From the NCBI RefSeq assembly GCF_030263935.1, contig NZ_CP127162.1, positions 1,993,501 through 2,057,500 on the forward strand: DNA of 64,000 nucleotides, given 5' to 3'. Origin of the DNA: Paenibacillus polygoni (GTDB taxonomy: Bacteria; Bacillota; Bacilli; Paenibacillales; Paenibacillaceae). The notes below the pieces were generated by a model. It made no database searches. It saw only the letters and a list, made by a program, of their open reading frames with translations, and was not told the DNA's origin. Shown here piece by piece: positions 33,229 to 42,547 of this stretch; position 1 is the first letter of the stretch, and the number at the start of each line of letters is the position of its first letter. A program made the position numbers and the translations under genes.

Positions 33229-35802
33229 GTGAACATCAAAAAAAGCACCTATATCCTGCTGGCTTGCGTCCTTTTGCTTGCGAGTTCTGTATTCTTCCTG
33301 CTCGGAAGCGGGCGTCTTACCAGCATTGAACCGCAAAATTATTTTCAGTCTGTAACATCAGAACAGGGAGAGTATGAACCATTTCGGGCGATGAGTGATC
33401 AGAGTAAAGGGATTCCAGGTATGACACTGGCTGCACAGAATGATTCGCTCCGTCTCTACATCGATCCGAAAACAACGGTAATCGCGGTAATAGACGATAA
33501 ATCGGGAGATATATGGTACTCCAATCCCGAAGAGCGTGCGGAAGATTCACTCGCGACCGCTTTTGAGAAGGATGTCATGTCATCACAGCTATCCATCTCT
33601 TTCCGTAACACACTTGGCGTGCAAGATACGTATACGAATCATAAACTGAGTATCGAAAAAGAGCAGTTCGAATTGTTTAGCATTCAGGACGGGGTCCGTA
33701 TTGAATATACGATCGGTGATACAGAGCTTGGTATTGATGCTCTCCCTAAACTGATTAGTAAACAGCGTCTGCAAGAGAAAGTACTTGATAAACTAAGTCC
33801 AGCAACGGCGAAATACGTAGAGACAAGATACCTGGTATCGGACGCAAGTCCGGAAATCCTGGAGAGGGCAGATGCTCAGGTTGGCCGGCCGCTCGTACTC
33901 CGGAAAATGACAGCTGCTTTTGAAGAAGCAGGATATACCGCAGAAGATCTTGCTGCGGATAACGAAGAGAATGGAATTGCTGCCTCTGGCGGGCAAGGGA
34001 AAGCGAAGTTTAAAATCCCGCTTGAATACCGGCTTGAAGGGGAGACACTTACGGCAACCGTTCCACTAAGTCAGATGGAAGAAAGTGAAGGGCAGCGCAT
34101 TCAAAGTATCGATCTGCTTGCTTATTTTGGCGCAGCCAAAGCAGGTGAAGAAGGATATATGTTTGTTCCCGATGGAACAGGCAGCTTAATCTATTTAGAT
34201 AACGGAAAAACCAAAGAAGAGCAGTACGTTCAGCCGCTATATGGTGCCGATGCGAATGATAACAGCCGGTCAAGAGGTCAGGTGGCTGAAAAAGCACGTA
34301 TGCCGGTATATGGTCTCGTGAGCGGTGATCGTGCATTTCTTGCAGTCATCGAAAAAGGCGATGGGAATGCGAGTGTTGCTGCTGATATCAGTGGAAAACA
34401 AAATTCCTACAATCATGTGTACAGCCGCTTTATTGTGAGAGGCGAAGATGAACTCGAACTTTATACAGGCAGCAAAATTCAAGAAATCCAGCTCTTATCT
34501 GATGATAAATATACCGGCGATGTGCAGGTGAAATACACCTTCTTATCTGGCGATGAGGCGAACTATTCGGGCATGGCAAGAACCTATCAGGAGATGCTGG
34601 TGAAGGCGGGGAAATTGACTCAAACAACAGAAGAGGGGGATCTTCCTTTCTATGTGGATGTACTAGGTTCTGTTGATAAGAGAGAGTCTTTTCTCGGCGT
34701 ACCTTATAAGGCAACGGTACCAATGACTACGTTTGAAGAAGCAAAGCAAATAACGGAAGCGCTTCAGAGAGAGGGCATATCAAGTATACAAATGCGTTAT
34801 CTTGGTTGGTTTGGAGAAGGGATCGAACATGAACTCCCTGTCAGGCTTTCATCTTCAGGACTTGGAAGTACAAAAGAGCTCAGATCGCTCAATGATTTGC
34901 TTCAAAACAGTGGCGGCGGTCTTTATCCCGATGTTGCTTTCTTACATGTCTATCATAAAGGAAATGGATTCCGTACTTCGCGGGATGCTTCCCGGTTTAT
35001 TACAAAAGAAGAAGCATTATTATCCCCTTACGACAGAGCACTGAATCGGATGTCAACGAGACTTGACAGTTACTATTTACTTTCTCCATCTAAAGTGCCG
35101 GACGTCGTTGCTAAATTTATGGAGGAATACGAAAGCAAAGAGATTACAGGTCTTTCACTTCGCGATCTGGGAGATTCACTGCATTCGGATTATCGAAATA
35201 AACGTATCATTTTTAAAGAAACGGCAAGACAAATCTCAGAAGAGCAAACAGCTCTCTTAGCAGCTGAATACCCGAATCTGATGATATCAGGAGGCAATAT
35301 ATATGCTCTTGGATCGGCCAAACATATTATTAATACCCCTGCAGGATCAAGTGGTTTTCAGTTAACCGATGAATCCGTTCCTTTTTATCAAATGGTAATC
35401 CATGGTTACAAAGATTACACAGGTGAACCTATGAATTTGGCAGCAGATACGAATGTTACATCACAGCTGCTCCAAAGCTTGGAACAAGGAAAAGCACCTC
35501 ATTTTCTATGGAGTTCAGAACCTGCTTCCGAACTTAAATTTACTCGTCATGACACCCTGTATTCTACCGATTATGAGGCATGGATTGATGAAGCGACGAA
35601 GATGTATCAGGAAATAAGCGGAATTCTAGCTCCTCTTCGTACTGTTCAGATCGATGAACGCGTAGTTCATCAGCCGGGAGTGATTGAAATGCAGTACAGT
35701 AATGGAACTCATATATGGATTAATTATAACGATAAGCCGGTAGTTATAGGCGAGGTTTCGATCCCAGCACAGCATTACTTCGTAGGCGGTGATGAATCAT
35801 GA
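33229..35802 (+). CDS. DUF5696 protein, membrane-anchored and glycosidase-like
   Basis: An 857-aa exported protein. One N-terminal membrane anchor (residues 5-25) is followed by a large beta-sandwich region (about 60-460; DSLRLYIDPKTTVIAVIDDK, YMFVPDGTGSLIYLDNGKT). An alpha/beta-barrel-like region lies at about 480-760 (GISSIQMRYLGWFGEG, ITGLSLRDLGDSLHSDYRN, PNLMISGGNIYALGSAKHII). A final small beta domain closes the protein. This order resembles glycoside hydrolases with a galactose-mutarotase-like N-terminal domain, but no catalytic pair can be assigned. It starts with GTG behind GGAGG and overlaps the next permease by 4 bp. A surface-bound glycan-processing role is inferred. Confidence 0.75.
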   Translation: MNIKKSTYILLACVLLLASSVFFLLGSGRLTSIEPQNYFQSVTSEQGEYEPFRAMSDQSKGIPGMTLAAQNDSLRLYIDPKTTVIAVIDDKSGDIWYSNPEERAEDSLATAFEKDVMSSQLSISFRNTLGVQDTYTNHKLSIEKEQFELFSIQDGVRIEYTIGDTELGIDALPKLISKQRLQEKVLDKLSPATAKYVETRYLVSDASPEILERADAQVGRPLVLRKMTAAFEEAGYTAEDLAADNEENGIAASGGQGKAKFKIPLEYRLEGETLTATVPLSQMEESEGQRIQSIDLLAYFGAAKAGEEGYMFVPDGTGSLIYLDNGKTKEEQYVQPLYGADANDNSRSRGQVAEKARMPVYGLVSGDRAFLAVIEKGDGNASVAADISGKQNSYNHVYSRFIVRGEDELELYTGSKIQEIQLLSDDKYTGDVQVKYTFLSGDEANYSGMARTYQEMLVKAGKLTQTTEEGDLPFYVDVLGSVDKRESFLGVPYKATVPMTTFEEAKQITEALQREGISSIQMRYLGWFGEGIEHELPVRLSSSGLGSTKELRSLNDLLQNSGGGLYPDVAFLHVYHKGNGFRTSRDASRFITKEEALLSPYDRALNRMSTRLDSYYLLSPSKVPDVVAKFMEEYESKEITGLSLRDLGDSLHSDYRNKRIIFKETARQISEEQTALLAAEYPNLMISGGNIYALGSAKHIINTPAGSSGFQLTDESVPFYQMVIHGYKDYTGEPMNLAADTNVTSQLLQSLEQGKAPHFLWSSEPASELKFTRHDTLYSTDYEAWIDEATKMYQEISGILAPLRTVQIDERVVHQPGVIEMQYSNGTHIWINYNDKPVVIGEVSIPAQHYFVGGDES

Positions 35803-36698
35803 AAGGGATGGGACTCACTTTAACGAGAAAAAGATCTCTCCTCGGGTTATTTTTCATATCGCCGTGGCTGGTAGGATTTATCATCCTGTTTCTCATGCCA
35901 ATGATTCAATCCATTCGGTTCAGCATGAGTGATCTAAGTATTGTTCCAGGAGGTTATGAGCTGAAATTCACAGCTTGGAATAACTTTCGGGAAGCGCTGT
36001 TCATAGACGCAAATTACAATCGAATCTTAACAGAATCGGTGTTACAAATGGCGGTAAATGTACCGCTGATTTTATTCTTTAGCCTCTTCTCCGCTGTGCT
36101 GCTGAATCAGAAGTTCAGAGGACGTTCACTTGCGCGGGCGATTTTCTTTCTGCCCGTGATCCTTGCCTCTGGAGCTGTTGCTTCGGCGGAAGCAGCCGGC
36201 CTGATTAATCTGATCGGGAACGCTACAGCAGCGGAGGAAGCGGGGCTGTCTTCTTCGCAGTTTAATACTATGGCCATGGTAGATTTGCTTGCAGAAGCAG
36301 GGATGCCGCTCGTCATGACCGATTATATCGTTGATGCCGTCATGCGTATCTACGATATCATCCGCAGCTCAGGCGTACAGATTCTTATTTTTCTAGCCGC
36401 ACTTCAATCTGTACCTACGACGATGTATGAAGTAGCCAAAATGGAGGGCGCTACAGGTTATGAGTCTTTCTGGAAAATCACATTTCCTATGGTAAGTCCG
36501 TTAATTCTGACGAATGTCATCTATACGGTGATTGATTCTTTTACAACAAGTCCGATTACGCAAACCATCTATACGACGGCATTTCAAACACAAAATTTTG
36601 GGCTGAGTGCTTCTATGTCCTGGCTTTATACGATAGTTGTCGGCATACTGCTCCTCATCATTGGATTCTTCATTTCGAAAAAAGTTCATTATAACTGA
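35799..36698 (+). CDS. ABC transporter permease (MalF-type), second pair
   Basis: A 299-aa permease with six helices; its ATGA overlaps the DUF5696 stop. The EAA loop is EVAKMEGATGYESFWKITFP. An unusual periplasmic insertion (about 125-185, rich in Ala and Glu) separates two helices. It pairs with the permease at 36735. The sequence does not show which of the two binding proteins serves this pair. Confidence 0.88.
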   Translation: MKGMGLTLTRKRSLLGLFFISPWLVGFIILFLMPMIQSIRFSMSDLSIVPGGYELKFTAWNNFREALFIDANYNRILTESVLQMAVNVPLILFFSLFSAVLLNQKFRGRSLARAIFFLPVILASGAVASAEAAGLINLIGNATAAEEAGLSSSQFNTMAMVDLLAEAGMPLVMTDYIVDAVMRIYDIIRSSGVQILIFLAALQSVPTTMYEVAKMEGATGYESFWKITFPMVSPLILTNVIYTVIDSFTTSPITQTIYTTAFQTQNFGLSASMSWLYTIVVGILLLIIGFFISKKVHYN

Positions 36699-36734
36699 GT
36701 TCACATTAGATCACGTATGGGGAGGTGGAGGCTC

Positions 36735-37736
36735 ATGGAAACGGCAACAAAACAGGGGAGAAGTGAAGCCGTTGTATTTAAAATGCAGCGAACGAAAAAT
36801 AAATTGATCGATGCCCTGTGGTCTATTTTTCGCTATGTGCTTATCATAGGTATATCATTTGTCATTTTGTATCCGATCCTAATGAAAATCTCGACAGCCT
36901 TTAAAGACAAAACAGATATTTATAATCCCACGATTTATATGATTCCTGTCCATTTTACGATGGATAATATCAAGCTTGCGTCCGAGGTATTGAACTACTT
37001 CCCGCTGCTCGGTAACACGCTGCTCTATGTATTTGTGGTGATGGTTCTTACGACGGTTTCCACTGCTCTTGCAGGTTACGGATTTGCTAGATTTGAATTT
37101 CCAGGAAGCAAAATCTTATTCGCAATGGTCATCCTCACTATTCTAGTGCCTACAAGTACGCTCATGGTACCCATGTATTTGCACTTTCGAAGTTTTGATG
37201 TGCTTGGTTTGATATCGCTTTTCACGGGAAAAGAAGGAGTGAATCTACTTAACACCTACTGGCCATCCATGATTACAGCAGGCACGGCGACAGGACTGAA
37301 AGCGGGACTTTTCATCTATATTTTCCGTCAATTTTTCAAAGGAATGCCGAAAGAAATCGAGGAAGCAGCCTTAATTGATGGTGCTGGAGGAATAAAGACC
37401 TTTATACGAATCATGCTTCCTAATGCAATTCCGCCGATGATCACGGTTATGCTGTTTTCATTTGTGTGGACTTACAATGACACCTTTTATCCTTCGCTGT
37501 TTATGAGTGAGACGAATTTGATGTCATTAAAAGTGGCTTCTCTTCCATCGCAGATTAATCTGATTATTCCGCAGTTACTTGGACTTGCGGGAACGGATAT
37601 TAAAGCAGATCCAAACCATGTAGCGATGCTTGTGGATACGGGAATCCTGCTCGCAATTGCTCCTCTTATTATATTGTATCTATTTGTGCAGCGTTATTTC
37701 GTTGAAAGTGTAGAGAGAACGGGAGTTGTAGGTTGA
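36735..37736 (+). CDS. ABC transporter permease (MalG-type), second pair
   Basis: A 333-aa permease. ATG 36735 behind GGAGGTGGAGG is preferred to the upstream in-frame start. Six helices are predicted. The EAA loop is EEAALIDGAGGIKTFIRIML. It is longer than the first MalG-type subunit, with an extra periplasmic loop near residues 255-290. It ends the transport module before the glycosidase genes. Confidence 0.88.
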   Translation: METATKQGRSEAVVFKMQRTKNKLIDALWSIFRYVLIIGISFVILYPILMKISTAFKDKTDIYNPTIYMIPVHFTMDNIKLASEVLNYFPLLGNTLLYVFVVMVLTTVSTALAGYGFARFEFPGSKILFAMVILTILVPTSTLMVPMYLHFRSFDVLGLISLFTGKEGVNLLNTYWPSMITAGTATGLKAGLFIYIFRQFFKGMPKEIEEAALIDGAGGIKTFIRIMLPNAIPPMITVMLFSFVWTYNDTFYPSLFMSETNLMSLKVASLPSQINLIIPQLLGLAGTDIKADPNHVAMLVDTGILLAIAPLIILYLFVQRYFVESVERTGVVG

Positions 37737-37800
37737 TTTGCTAGTGAACAACATAACATTTTTACTGTTAGTTAATTAGTTATTTAACAGACTAAATTAG

Positions 37801-37834
37801 GATAACAAAAAGAATTGAAACGTTTTCGATAACA
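37801..37834. promoter_or_regulatory. Operator-like cluster before beta-mannosidase
   Basis: GATAACAAAAA (37801-37811) and a second GATAACA (37828-37834) flank the LacI-like dyad GAAACGTTTTC (37817-37827). The gap 37737-37991 separates the transport genes from the glycosidase genes, so these genes probably have their own promoter here. Confidence 0.5.
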
Positions 37835-37991
37835 TGAGACAATGAGCAGAGGAAAATTTTATTAGGAACAAAGAAGCTTAGAAAATTGGGTTGATCTTTG
37901 GATCGGTCCAATTTTCCGTCTTTTCTTGGTTTAAGATTTAGTGATGTATGAAAGGCTTCAAGGAAATTTAACATGTGGAGGATTTCAAATC

Positions 37992-40559
37992 ATGCAGGAA
38001 ACAAAGGTAGTTTTAAACAAAGATTGGACTTTTAAGGCATGTGACGAGCAGGATTGGAAAAATGCAGTCGTTCCTGGTTTTGTTCATACAGACCTGCTTA
38101 AAAATGGACTCATTCAAGATCCTTTCTATGGTACGAATGAAAAGCTCGTTCAATGGATTGATAAGAAAGACTGGGAGTATAAAACTACGTTTCAAGTTGC
38201 AGATGAGATTCGAAGTGAGGAACATGTAGATCTCATATTTCATGGACTGGATACATATGCGGATGTCTATCTAAACGGTATACCTATTTTATCTGCGGAT
38301 AATATGTTTCGTGTATGGGATGTGAATGTAAAAACGATTTTGAAAGCGGTTGATAACGAACTGCGTATTGTATTTCGTTCCCCTATTCAAGAAGACTTAC
38401 CTAAGCTGGAAGAGCTAGGATATCAGCTGCCGGCTGCAAATGACCAATCCGAAGTAGGTGGACTTAGCCAAAAAAGAGTGAGTATTTTCGCTAGGAAAGC
38501 GCCTTATCATTATGGTTGGGACTGGGGTCCAAGATTTGTGACAAGTGGAATTTGGCGTGACATTGAGCTGAGAGCTTGGTCTGAAGATTACATTGCAGAT
38601 GCCTATATTCATCAGAATAAAGTAAGCGAAAGCGTCGCAACTCTTACAGCAGTATTAGAAGTTAACGTTGATCAGGCAGGCCCAAGAGTGATCCGGATCG
38701 AAACAGATGGCGGCGAATGGACCAAAGAAGCAAGTCTCCCTGCTGGAGAATCGAAAGTGAGTGTAGACTTTGAGCTTGAATCACCGAAGCTGTGGTGGTC
38801 TCGAGGTCTTGGTGAACCTCATATGTATACCTTTAAAGTTCAACTACTGGATACTACAGGAAGCCGCGCCAAAGCAGAGCGTCAGATCAAAACTGGTATT
38901 CGCAGTATTCGTCTTGTCCAAGAAGCAGATGAATATGGCACATCGTTCTATTTTGAACTTAACGGGGTTCCTGTCTTTGCTAAAGGGGCTAACCATATTC
39001 CGAATGACAGCTTTATTACAGAGGTGACTTACGAAAGATATCGTCATGAGATCGAGTCAGCTGCGCTGGCGAACATGAATATGCTTCGTGTTTGGGGCGG
39101 AGGGATATACGAGCAGGATGTTTTTTATGATCTGTGTGATGAATATGGCATTTTGGTATGGCAGGACTTTATGTTTGCTTGCAGTATGTATCCGGGAGAT
39201 GAAGCGTTCTTAGCCAGTGTCCGGCATGAAGCTATAGATAATATGAAACGCCTGCGGAATCATCCGAGTATTGCTCTATGGTGCGGTAATAACGAGATGG
39301 ACTCCGCTTGGGCGCATTATAACGAAAATGGCGGCTGGGGCTGGAAGAAAGACTTTACCCAAGAGCAGCGCGAAAAAATTTGGGCAGACTATGAAGCTAT
39401 TTTCCATCACCTGCTTCCCGAAGTAATAGAAGAGCTTGTACCAGGTGCGGACTACTGGCCATCCTCTCCCATTGTATCGATCTCCAATGACATTAACCAG
39501 CATGCAACAACGAGTTCGGTTACAGGTGATGTACATTACTGGGGCGTATGGCACAACGCAGAACCATTTGAAAATTATAATCTTCAGTTAGGAAGATTTA
39601 TGAGTGAATATGGTTTTCAATCTTTCCCTGAACATAAATCTGTACTAAGGTATGCAGAGCCTTTGGATCTAGAACTGACTTCGGACGTCATGATGGCTCA
39701 CCAGAAGAATGGGGATGGGAACCGTCTGATTAAAGAGTATATGGATATGTATATGACAGAGCCGAAGGATTTCCCTTCCTTTTTGTATATGAGCCAAGTC
39801 CTGCAGGCAGATGCGATGAAAGTGGCAATTGAAGCGCACCGAAGAAATCGACCTTTCGTGATGGGAACACTGTATTGGCAGATGAATGACACATGGCCTG
39901 TAGCTTCCTGGGCAGGTATGGATTACTACGGTAACTGGAAAGCGCTGCATTACTATGCAAAACGCAGTTTTGCTGATGAGATGATCTCGATTGATGATAC
40001 GAAGCCGGGAAGAGTGGATCTATATCTGCTGTCCGATGTACTTCAGCCGCTGGAAGGAAATATCAGTATTCGAATTGCTGACTTTGACGGTACACTGCAT
40101 GAAGTTCAGACACACTTGGTAAGTATAGCGGGCAATACAACGGGGCTTGTCCTTTCACTAGATAGAGAGCAGCTTCTTCGTGGAAGAGACGAGCAGCGTA
40201 CGGTGATGATTGTGGAACTTGTCCGTAAGGGCGAAGTGATTGACAGTCAGAAACACTATTTTGTCCCTTTCAAAGATATGAAGTTAACCAAGGCCCAAAT
40301 CGAAATTACAGAAGTAGAAGGTTCAGAAGGAACCAAATTCCATTTGAAAACCTCGGTTCTAGCCAAACAAGTATGGCTTGATAGTAACCAAGAAGGGATC
40401 TTCAGCGATAATTTCTTTGACCTTATTCCAGGCGAGACAAAAGAAGTATCCTTCTTTGCGCGCAGGGGCGGGGAGCAGGCGTTTGAACTTGCGAATCCAG
40501 GAGAGCTGAAGATACGCTCCATGTCTGATTTTATTAAAGAAACACAAGTGCAGAAATAG
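37992..40559 (+). CDS. Beta-mannosidase (GH2 family)
   Basis: An 855-aa cytoplasmic glycosidase (no signal peptide) that removes mannose from beta-1,4-manno-oligosaccharides. The domain order is sugar-binding beta-sandwich (1-190; YHYGWDWGPRFVTSGIW is typical of beta-mannosidase), immunoglobulin-like domain, then TIM barrel from about 300. The acid/base is Glu435 in GNNEMD and the nucleophile is Glu539 in MSEYGFQSFPE. ATG 37992 follows GGAGGATTT; the frame upstream is leader. It works with the GH26 mannanase and GH36 alpha-galactosidase downstream. Confidence 0.92.
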   Translation: MQETKVVLNKDWTFKACDEQDWKNAVVPGFVHTDLLKNGLIQDPFYGTNEKLVQWIDKKDWEYKTTFQVADEIRSEEHVDLIFHGLDTYADVYLNGIPILSADNMFRVWDVNVKTILKAVDNELRIVFRSPIQEDLPKLEELGYQLPAANDQSEVGGLSQKRVSIFARKAPYHYGWDWGPRFVTSGIWRDIELRAWSEDYIADAYIHQNKVSESVATLTAVLEVNVDQAGPRVIRIETDGGEWTKEASLPAGESKVSVDFELESPKLWWSRGLGEPHMYTFKVQLLDTTGSRAKAERQIKTGIRSIRLVQEADEYGTSFYFELNGVPVFAKGANHIPNDSFITEVTYERYRHEIESAALANMNMLRVWGGGIYEQDVFYDLCDEYGILVWQDFMFACSMYPGDEAFLASVRHEAIDNMKRLRNHPSIALWCGNNEMDSAWAHYNENGGWGWKKDFTQEQREKIWADYEAIFHHLLPEVIEELVPGADYWPSSPIVSISNDINQHATTSSVTGDVHYWGVWHNAEPFENYNLQLGRFMSEYGFQSFPEHKSVLRYAEPLDLELTSDVMMAHQKNGDGNRLIKEYMDMYMTEPKDFPSFLYMSQVLQADAMKVAIEAHRRNRPFVMGTLYWQMNDTWPVASWAGMDYYGNWKALHYYAKRSFADEMISIDDTKPGRVDLYLLSDVLQPLEGNISIRIADFDGTLHEVQTHLVSIAGNTTGLVLSLDREQLLRGRDEQRTVMIVELVRKGEVIDSQKHYFVPFKDMKLTKAQIEITEVEGSEGTKFHLKTSVLAKQVWLDSNQEGIFSDNFFDLIPGETKEVSFFARRGGEQAFELANPGELKIRSMSDFIKETQVQK

Positions 40560-40581
40560 TAATTATAGAATGATGGTTGGT

Positions 40582-40620
40582 CAATTCCCGGTTGTATTAT
40601 CTACAGCCGGGGATTGTTTA
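40582..40620 (+). terminator. Probable terminator after beta-mannosidase
   Basis: CAATTCCCGG and CCGGGGATTG sit in a 15-bp imperfect stem followed by TTTATAA. The T-run is short, so some read-through into the GH9 gene is likely. Confidence 0.55.
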
Positions 40621-40650
40621 TAACTTATTTATTTTCAGAAGGGAGAATAC

Positions 40651-42276
40651 ATGATGGACGAGATACAGTACGCAGCAGCGGTGAACCAGATAGGTTATCC
40701 GATAAACGGACAGAAAACAGCCATCTTCACTGAAAAGACATCTGAATTTCATATTGAAGAGGAGGGGACGAAAAAGATTGTCTATCGCGGAAGAACCTCG
40801 CAGCCTGCTTACGATCAATCCTCAGGGAGTAAAGTGAGAAGAGCTGATTTTTCTGAACTAGCTAAGCCAGGTACTTATGTTGTAGTAGATGATGAAGGAA
40901 ACCGATCGACTCCTTTTGCCTTGGAAGAAAGACCTTATCGTGAATTACATAAAGGATTATTGAAGGCGTTTTATTATTTGCGCTGTGGAGTAACACTTGA
41001 TGAGAAGTATGCAGGGGAATGGGGACATGAATCTTGTCATACAAAGAAAGGTGCGGTTCACGGGGAAGAAGGGTTATACCTTGACGGAAATGGGGGATGG
41101 CATGATGCAGGAGATTATGGAAAGTATGTGGTTGCTGGGGCGAAAGCGGTAGCTGATTTACTGCTGGCCTATGAAATGTACCCCAATGCATTCGGTGAAT
41201 CCATTCCTCTCCCAGAGTCGGATCAAGTTATGCCAGATGTGCTGCATGAATGTAAAGTGGAGCTGGATTTTTTGTTTAAAATGCAAGACCAAAGAAGTGG
41301 AGGAGTGTATCACAAACTGACAACTAGGCACTTCCCGGGCCTATCTGTAATGCCAGAAGATGACCTTGCTGAACTGGTGTTTTCACCCATTTCCGCAACC
41401 GCGACAGCATGTTATGCAGCCATCATGGCATATGCATCCCGCGTATACCGTTCGTACGATCCTTCCTATGCAGATCGTTGTCTACATTCTGCTGAGTATG
41501 CTTGGGAGTGGCTTGAGAAGCATCCGAAAGCAGGAGGATTTAAGAATCCACCGGATATTACCACGGGGGAGTATGGAGATGATTGTATAACCGACGAGAA
41601 GTACTGGGCTGCTGCAGAACTGTATCATACAACTAGTCTGGAGAAATATCATACTGCTTTCCAGCAATACAGCAAGGAATCCTTTCCTAAATGTGAGCTA
41701 GGCTGGGCAGATGTAGGAGGATACGGCACAATTAGCTACTTGCGTAAAGGAAAGACAGATGAGAATCAAGCTCTATTGAGCTCATTACAGCAAGAACTGA
41801 TTTTGGAAGCGGAGCGTCTTTTACAGATCTGCGAAAAAGATGGATATGGTATATCTCTTGAAGAAAAAGATTATGTGCGGGGCAGTAATATGGGTCTTAT
41901 GAACCGAGCGATGATACTGCTATTCGCAATGGAATGGTCTTCCAAACCAGAATATGAAAAAGCAGCTGCTCAGCATTTGCATTATTTGTTAGGGCAAAAC
42001 ACACTTCATATCTCGTATGTTACAGGCTTTGGAACACATTCTGTAATGAACCCGCATCATCGTCCATCCGTAGGAGATCATGTGGATGCACCGGTACCCG
42101 GAATGGTAGCAGGAGGTCCTAATCGAAATCTGAATGATGAGATTATGGAGCGTACGTTAAAAGGGAAACCGGCTGCAGCAAGTTATATCGATCATGAAGA
42201 CAGTTATGCAGGTAACGAGATTACGATCTACTGGAATTCACCAGCAGTATTTGTTGTTTCTTACTTTAATCAATGA
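40651..42276 (+). CDS. GH9 glycoside hydrolase (cytoplasmic, cellodextrinase-like)
   Basis: A 541-aa GH9 enzyme with an N-terminal immunoglobulin-like CelD_N domain (1-95; AAVNQIGYPINGQKTAIF) and an (alpha/alpha)6 catalytic domain. The catalytic Asp pair lies in GWHDAGDYGKYV (Asp152 and Asp155), the conserved His in NPHHRPS, and the acid Glu523 in YAGNEITIYWNSP. There is no signal peptide, so it should act on imported beta-1,4-gluco- or glucomanno-oligosaccharides. It starts at ATGATG behind AGAAGGGAG. In a mannan locus it points to glucomannan as substrate. Confidence 0.88.
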   Translation: MMDEIQYAAAVNQIGYPINGQKTAIFTEKTSEFHIEEEGTKKIVYRGRTSQPAYDQSSGSKVRRADFSELAKPGTYVVVDDEGNRSTPFALEERPYRELHKGLLKAFYYLRCGVTLDEKYAGEWGHESCHTKKGAVHGEEGLYLDGNGGWHDAGDYGKYVVAGAKAVADLLLAYEMYPNAFGESIPLPESDQVMPDVLHECKVELDFLFKMQDQRSGGVYHKLTTRHFPGLSVMPEDDLAELVFSPISATATACYAAIMAYASRVYRSYDPSYADRCLHSAEYAWEWLEKHPKAGGFKNPPDITTGEYGDDCITDEKYWAAAELYHTTSLEKYHTAFQQYSKESFPKCELGWADVGGYGTISYLRKGKTDENQALLSSLQQELILEAERLLQICEKDGYGISLEEKDYVRGSNMGLMNRAMILLFAMEWSSKPEYEKAAAQHLHYLLGQNTLHISYVTGFGTHSVMNPHHRPSVGDHVDAPVPGMVAGGPNRNLNDEIMERTLKGKPAAASYIDHEDSYAGNEITIYWNSPAVFVVSYFNQ

Positions 42277-42293
42277 GTACAGCTTGTCATTAT

Positions 42294-42336
42294 AAATCGC
42301 CTCGTCTCACGAAGAGATGGGGTGATTTATTTTTTA
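42294..42336 (+). terminator. Rho-independent terminator
   Basis: AAATCGCCTCGTCTC pairs (with G-U pairs) with GAGATGGGGTGATTT, followed by ATTTTTTA. It ends the GH9 gene. Confidence 0.7.
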
Positions 42337-42491
42337 CTATTTTTTGAAACACGAGGTTCTTCGCATAAACGAGAAATGGAGCGGTAAATAGAGTTTCTGT
42401 CGCCTGCATAACCACTCGAATTGTCGGAAAATAGGCCTTATCTTCGGAAGGAAAGATGAATTTAAAAATCCTAGCCACTCATAGAAGGGAT

Positions 42492-42532
42492 TTTCGTGTG
42501 ATTACCGAAATAACTTCGGTAGTAACACGAAA
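42492..42532 (+). promoter_or_regulatory. Hairpin covering the ribosome site of the ASCH-like gene
   Basis: TTTCGTGT (42492-42499) pairs with ACACGAAA (42525-42532), with inner TACCGAA/TTCGGTA arms. The outer arm takes in the A residues of AAAGGG, the only Shine-Dalgarno-like site of the next gene. It is a possible translational switch. Confidence 0.5.
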
Positions 42533-42547
42533 GGGATGAAAGAGAAT

